Assembly (NCBI RefSeq): GCF_020171985.1
Contig: NZ_JAIVAL010000007.1
Span: forward strand, 124,001 to 188,000
Length of the DNA: 64,000 nucleotides
Direction: 5' to 3'
Origin: Halobacillus halophilus
Lineage (GTDB): Bacteria; Bacillota; Bacilli; Bacillales; Halobacillaceae
In this document: positions 62,293 through 64,000 of the stretch, piece after piece
Layout: the number at the start of each line of letters is the position of its first letter
Position numbering within the stretch: the stretch's first letter is position 1
Made by a program: the position numbers and the translations under genes
Notes under the pieces: model-generated
The model's database searches: none
The model's input: only the letters and a program-made list of their open reading frames with translations
What the model was told of the DNA's origin: nothing

Positions 62293-62339
62293 CTTTAGTC
62301 TGGAAATAAAAACATTATCATTAGCCATGAGGTGAGAAC

Positions 62340-62987
62340 ATGTTAAAAGATGAACTAAAAGCTGTACGGGAGAAGTTTTTTTCAAAAGCTCCAGAACGTG
62401 TGACAAACAATGTCACCCATGCAACGAATCAGCTTATAGATTCAGGAACAGCGACTGGATTGGCAGAAGGAGATAAAGCTCCTGATTTCACATTGGAAAA
62501 TGCAACAGGAGATTCTATAACTTTATCTAAAGAACTAAGTAAAGGACCTGTTATTTTGAATTTCTATAGAGGAGGTTGGTGCCCTTACTGCAACCTTGAG
62601 TTAAGGGCTTATGAAGCAATTCTAGATGATATCAAAGCTGAAGGAGCTCAATTGATTGCTATCTCTCCTCAAACTCCAGATCAATCTTTGACTACTCGTG
62701 AGAAAAACAACCTTTCTTATGAAGTTGTCAGTGATCCTGCACAAGAAGTTATAAAGGATTACAATTTGCTATTTGAAATGCCCGATTATCTCGTGGAGAC
62801 TTATAAGAATGATTTTAATATCAACTTGAATGAGTACAATAGTTCAGAGAATCCTTGGAGACTTCCTGTAGCCGGAACGGTTGTTATCGGCCAGGATGGA
62901 ACTATTTTAATGTCGAGCGCAAATATTGATTATATGTATCGAGCTGAACCTAGAGAAGTTTTAATGCATCTAAAAAGCTCAAAATAA
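62340..62987 (+). CDS. Peroxiredoxin-like (AhpC/TSA family) protein
   Basis: The 215-residue thioredoxin-fold protein has APDFTLENATGDSITL, then the active-site segment FYRGGWCPYCNLELRAY with a CxxC pair (near residue 80). PVAGTVVIGQDGTILMSS near the end supplies the cis-proline region. It probably reduces peroxides or disulfides. GAGGTGAGAAC lies upstream. Together with the preceding oxidoreductase it forms a small redox-stress operon. Confidence 0.88.
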   Translation: MLKDELKAVREKFFSKAPERVTNNVTHATNQLIDSGTATGLAEGDKAPDFTLENATGDSITLSKELSKGPVILNFYRGGWCPYCNLELRAYEAILDDIKAEGAQLIAISPQTPDQSLTTREKNNLSYEVVSDPAQEVIKDYNLLFEMPDYLVETYKNDFNINLNEYNSSENPWRLPVAGTVVIGQDGTILMSSANIDYMYRAEPREVLMHLKSSK

Positions 62988-62997
62988 ATTATAAAAA

Positions 62998-63033
62998 CAG
63001 AAAAAGGAATTATGTATCCTTTTTCTGTTTTTA
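62998..63033 (+). terminator. Rho-independent terminator of the redox operon
   Basis: CAGAAAAAGGA and TCCTTTTTCTG form an 11-bp stem with an 8-base loop and a TTTTTATG tail. Confidence 0.85.
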
Positions 63034-63056
63034 TGTATCCTAGAAGGAGCAAACCA

Positions 63057-63950
63057 ATGAACAAATACGTTTTTGGCATTCTAGTTGTGATTACCACTGC
63101 ACTGATGGGCTCTTCCTTCGCTTTAGGGAAAATCGCTATTACTTATATTTCTCCATTATTATTAAACGCACTTAGATTCATCATAGCAGGCATGATCATG
63201 GTAAGTGTTGTTATATACTTAAAAAAACCTCAGCCTCGTTTAATGAAGAACTGGTTGATAATTGGACTGATTGGTCTCTTTCAAACCACGGGTGTTATGG
63301 GGTTTATTTTTATTAGTTTACGCACTATTCCTGCCAGCCAGTCTTCTATCTTAACGTTTATTAATCCACTTCTCGTCATTGTTTTTAGTACCATTTTTCT
63401 AAAAACAAGATATAACAGGAGGCATTGGTTCGGCGTAAGTTTGGGTTTCGCAGGCGTCTTCATCACGTTAGGCGGCCAACTAAACTTCCAAATTGGAACA
63501 CTACTTAGTTTACTGGCAGCCATATCGTGGGCAATTGCTACTCTTCTTATTAACGTTCATGGTAAAAGGTTCGATGTGTGGGTTCTAACAGGCTATCAAA
63601 TGTTATTCGGCGGGCTCTTCTTGCTACTTTTCAGCTTTCTATTTGAAAAACAAGAGATAGTTGTTACGCTAGAATCCGTCAGTCTTACATTATGGTTAGC
63701 CATTATGGCTTCCGTCGTTCAATTTACTATTTGGTTTTACCTTCTTCAGAAAGGAGATCCCGGAAAGACGAGTGCTTTCTTATTCCTCGCACCATTCTTC
63801 GGTGTACTTTTCGGGTGGTTGTTGTTAGGGGAAGAACTGTATTTCACTACGCTTGTAGGTGGATTTTTTATTCTTGTGGGTATCTTTCTGGTAAATTGGA
63901 CCAGAAGAAAACATACCTCTCAAATTGGTGATACATCTAGAGTTGTCTAG
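63057..63950 (+). CDS. EamA/DMT-family transporter
   Basis: The 297-residue protein has ten helices in two EamA repeats: VITTALMGSSFALGKIAITYISPL, and later FLAPFFGVLFGWLLLGEELY, which ends the second repeat. I start it at ATG 63057 (AGAAGGAGC 5 bases upstream), since the earlier ATG lies inside the terminator hairpin. Substrate unknown. Confidence 0.87.
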   Translation: MNKYVFGILVVITTALMGSSFALGKIAITYISPLLLNALRFIIAGMIMVSVVIYLKKPQPRLMKNWLIIGLIGLFQTTGVMGFIFISLRTIPASQSSILTFINPLLVIVFSTIFLKTRYNRRHWFGVSLGFAGVFITLGGQLNFQIGTLLSLLAAISWAIATLLINVHGKRFDVWVLTGYQMLFGGLFLLLFSFLFEKQEIVVTLESVSLTLWLAIMASVVQFTIWFYLLQKGDPGKTSAFLFLAPFFGVLFGWLLLGEELYFTTLVGGFFILVGIFLVNWTRRKHTSQIGDTSRVV

Positions 63951-64000
63951 GAAGGTCCTTAAATATTCCTAGATAGAGAATATTGTTTAATTATCAACAC

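Noticed and set aside
1-64000. Possible CRISPR array, prophage, rRNA or tRNA genes, toxin-antitoxin or defence system
   Set aside because: I saw no regularly spaced direct repeats, no integrase or phage structural genes, no rRNA/tRNA-like sequence and no recognised defence genes. The CPBP and TnpB proteins alone do not make a defence system.

Overview
The window looks like chromosomal DNA of a moderately halophilic, spore-forming member of the Bacillaceae (Halobacillus or a close relative). This is inferred from the gene content: an ilv-leu operon in Bacillus order behind a T-box, CodY-, Fur- and PurR-type sites, an S-box (SAM-I) riboswitch, YjcZ- and YjzC-type small proteins, UppP/DedA, PadR and DUF3953/DUF4871 proteins. 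Ribosome binding sites are strong and TTG/GTG starts are common. I saw no rRNA, tRNA, CRISPR array, prophage or replication origin.

Layout. 1-262: 5' end of a siderophore-binding lipoprotein gene, with a Fur box. 633-11200 (minus strand): branched-chain amino acid block ilvE, T-box, ilvB-ilvH-ilvC-leuA-leuB-leuC-leuD-ilvA, closed by a strong terminator. ilvE has its own promoter, an upstream CodY-like box and a leader containing an intrinsic terminator. 11476-13929: a DICT-domain protein, a RibU-like riboflavin transporter and a methyl-accepting protein in one operon. 14-21 kb: small spore-type protein, EamA transporter, a SAM riboswitch controlling an OsmC protein coupled to a sodium:solute symporter, an oxidoreductase and an azoreductase. 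21-25 kb: small envelope proteins and a DedA-UppP pair for undecaprenyl phosphate recycling. 25.5-26.9 kb: an IS200/IS605-family element carrying only tnpB. 27-36 kb: a DUF11 surface protein, SDR, cupin, lysozyme-like enzyme, EamA transporter and helix-turn-helix protein. 35.8-47 kb: purT with a PurR-like operator, metallophosphoesterase, lipoproteins, FAD monooxygenase and M29 aminopeptidase. 47.3-55.8 kb: an accessory-looking minus-strand run (ECF sigma/anti-sigma pair, CPBP protease, GNAT, MFS, PadR operon, small membrane proteins) punctuated by short repeats just 3' of genes. 55.9-60.3 kb: acyl-CoA catabolism operon (CoA-transferase III, SDR, thiolase, acyl-CoA dehydrogenase) with a divergent TetR regulator. 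61.2-64 kb: ArsR-type regulator, flavodoxin-fold oxidoreductase with a repressor-like operator, peroxiredoxin-like protein and EamA transporter.

Most interesting signals: the SAM riboswitch on an OsmC/symporter pair (candidate methionine-related uptake); the ilvB T-box whose specifier reads best as AUC (Ile); an unexplained attenuator-like leader on ilvE; the DICT-RibU-MCP operon; a family of intergenic repeats whose termini also occur alone at the 3' ends of six minus-strand genes; a solitary copy of the transposon-end-like sequence that precedes tnpB; and a 24-bp perfect palindrome next to a PurBox upstream of purT. I did not find a convincing new defence or mobile system.
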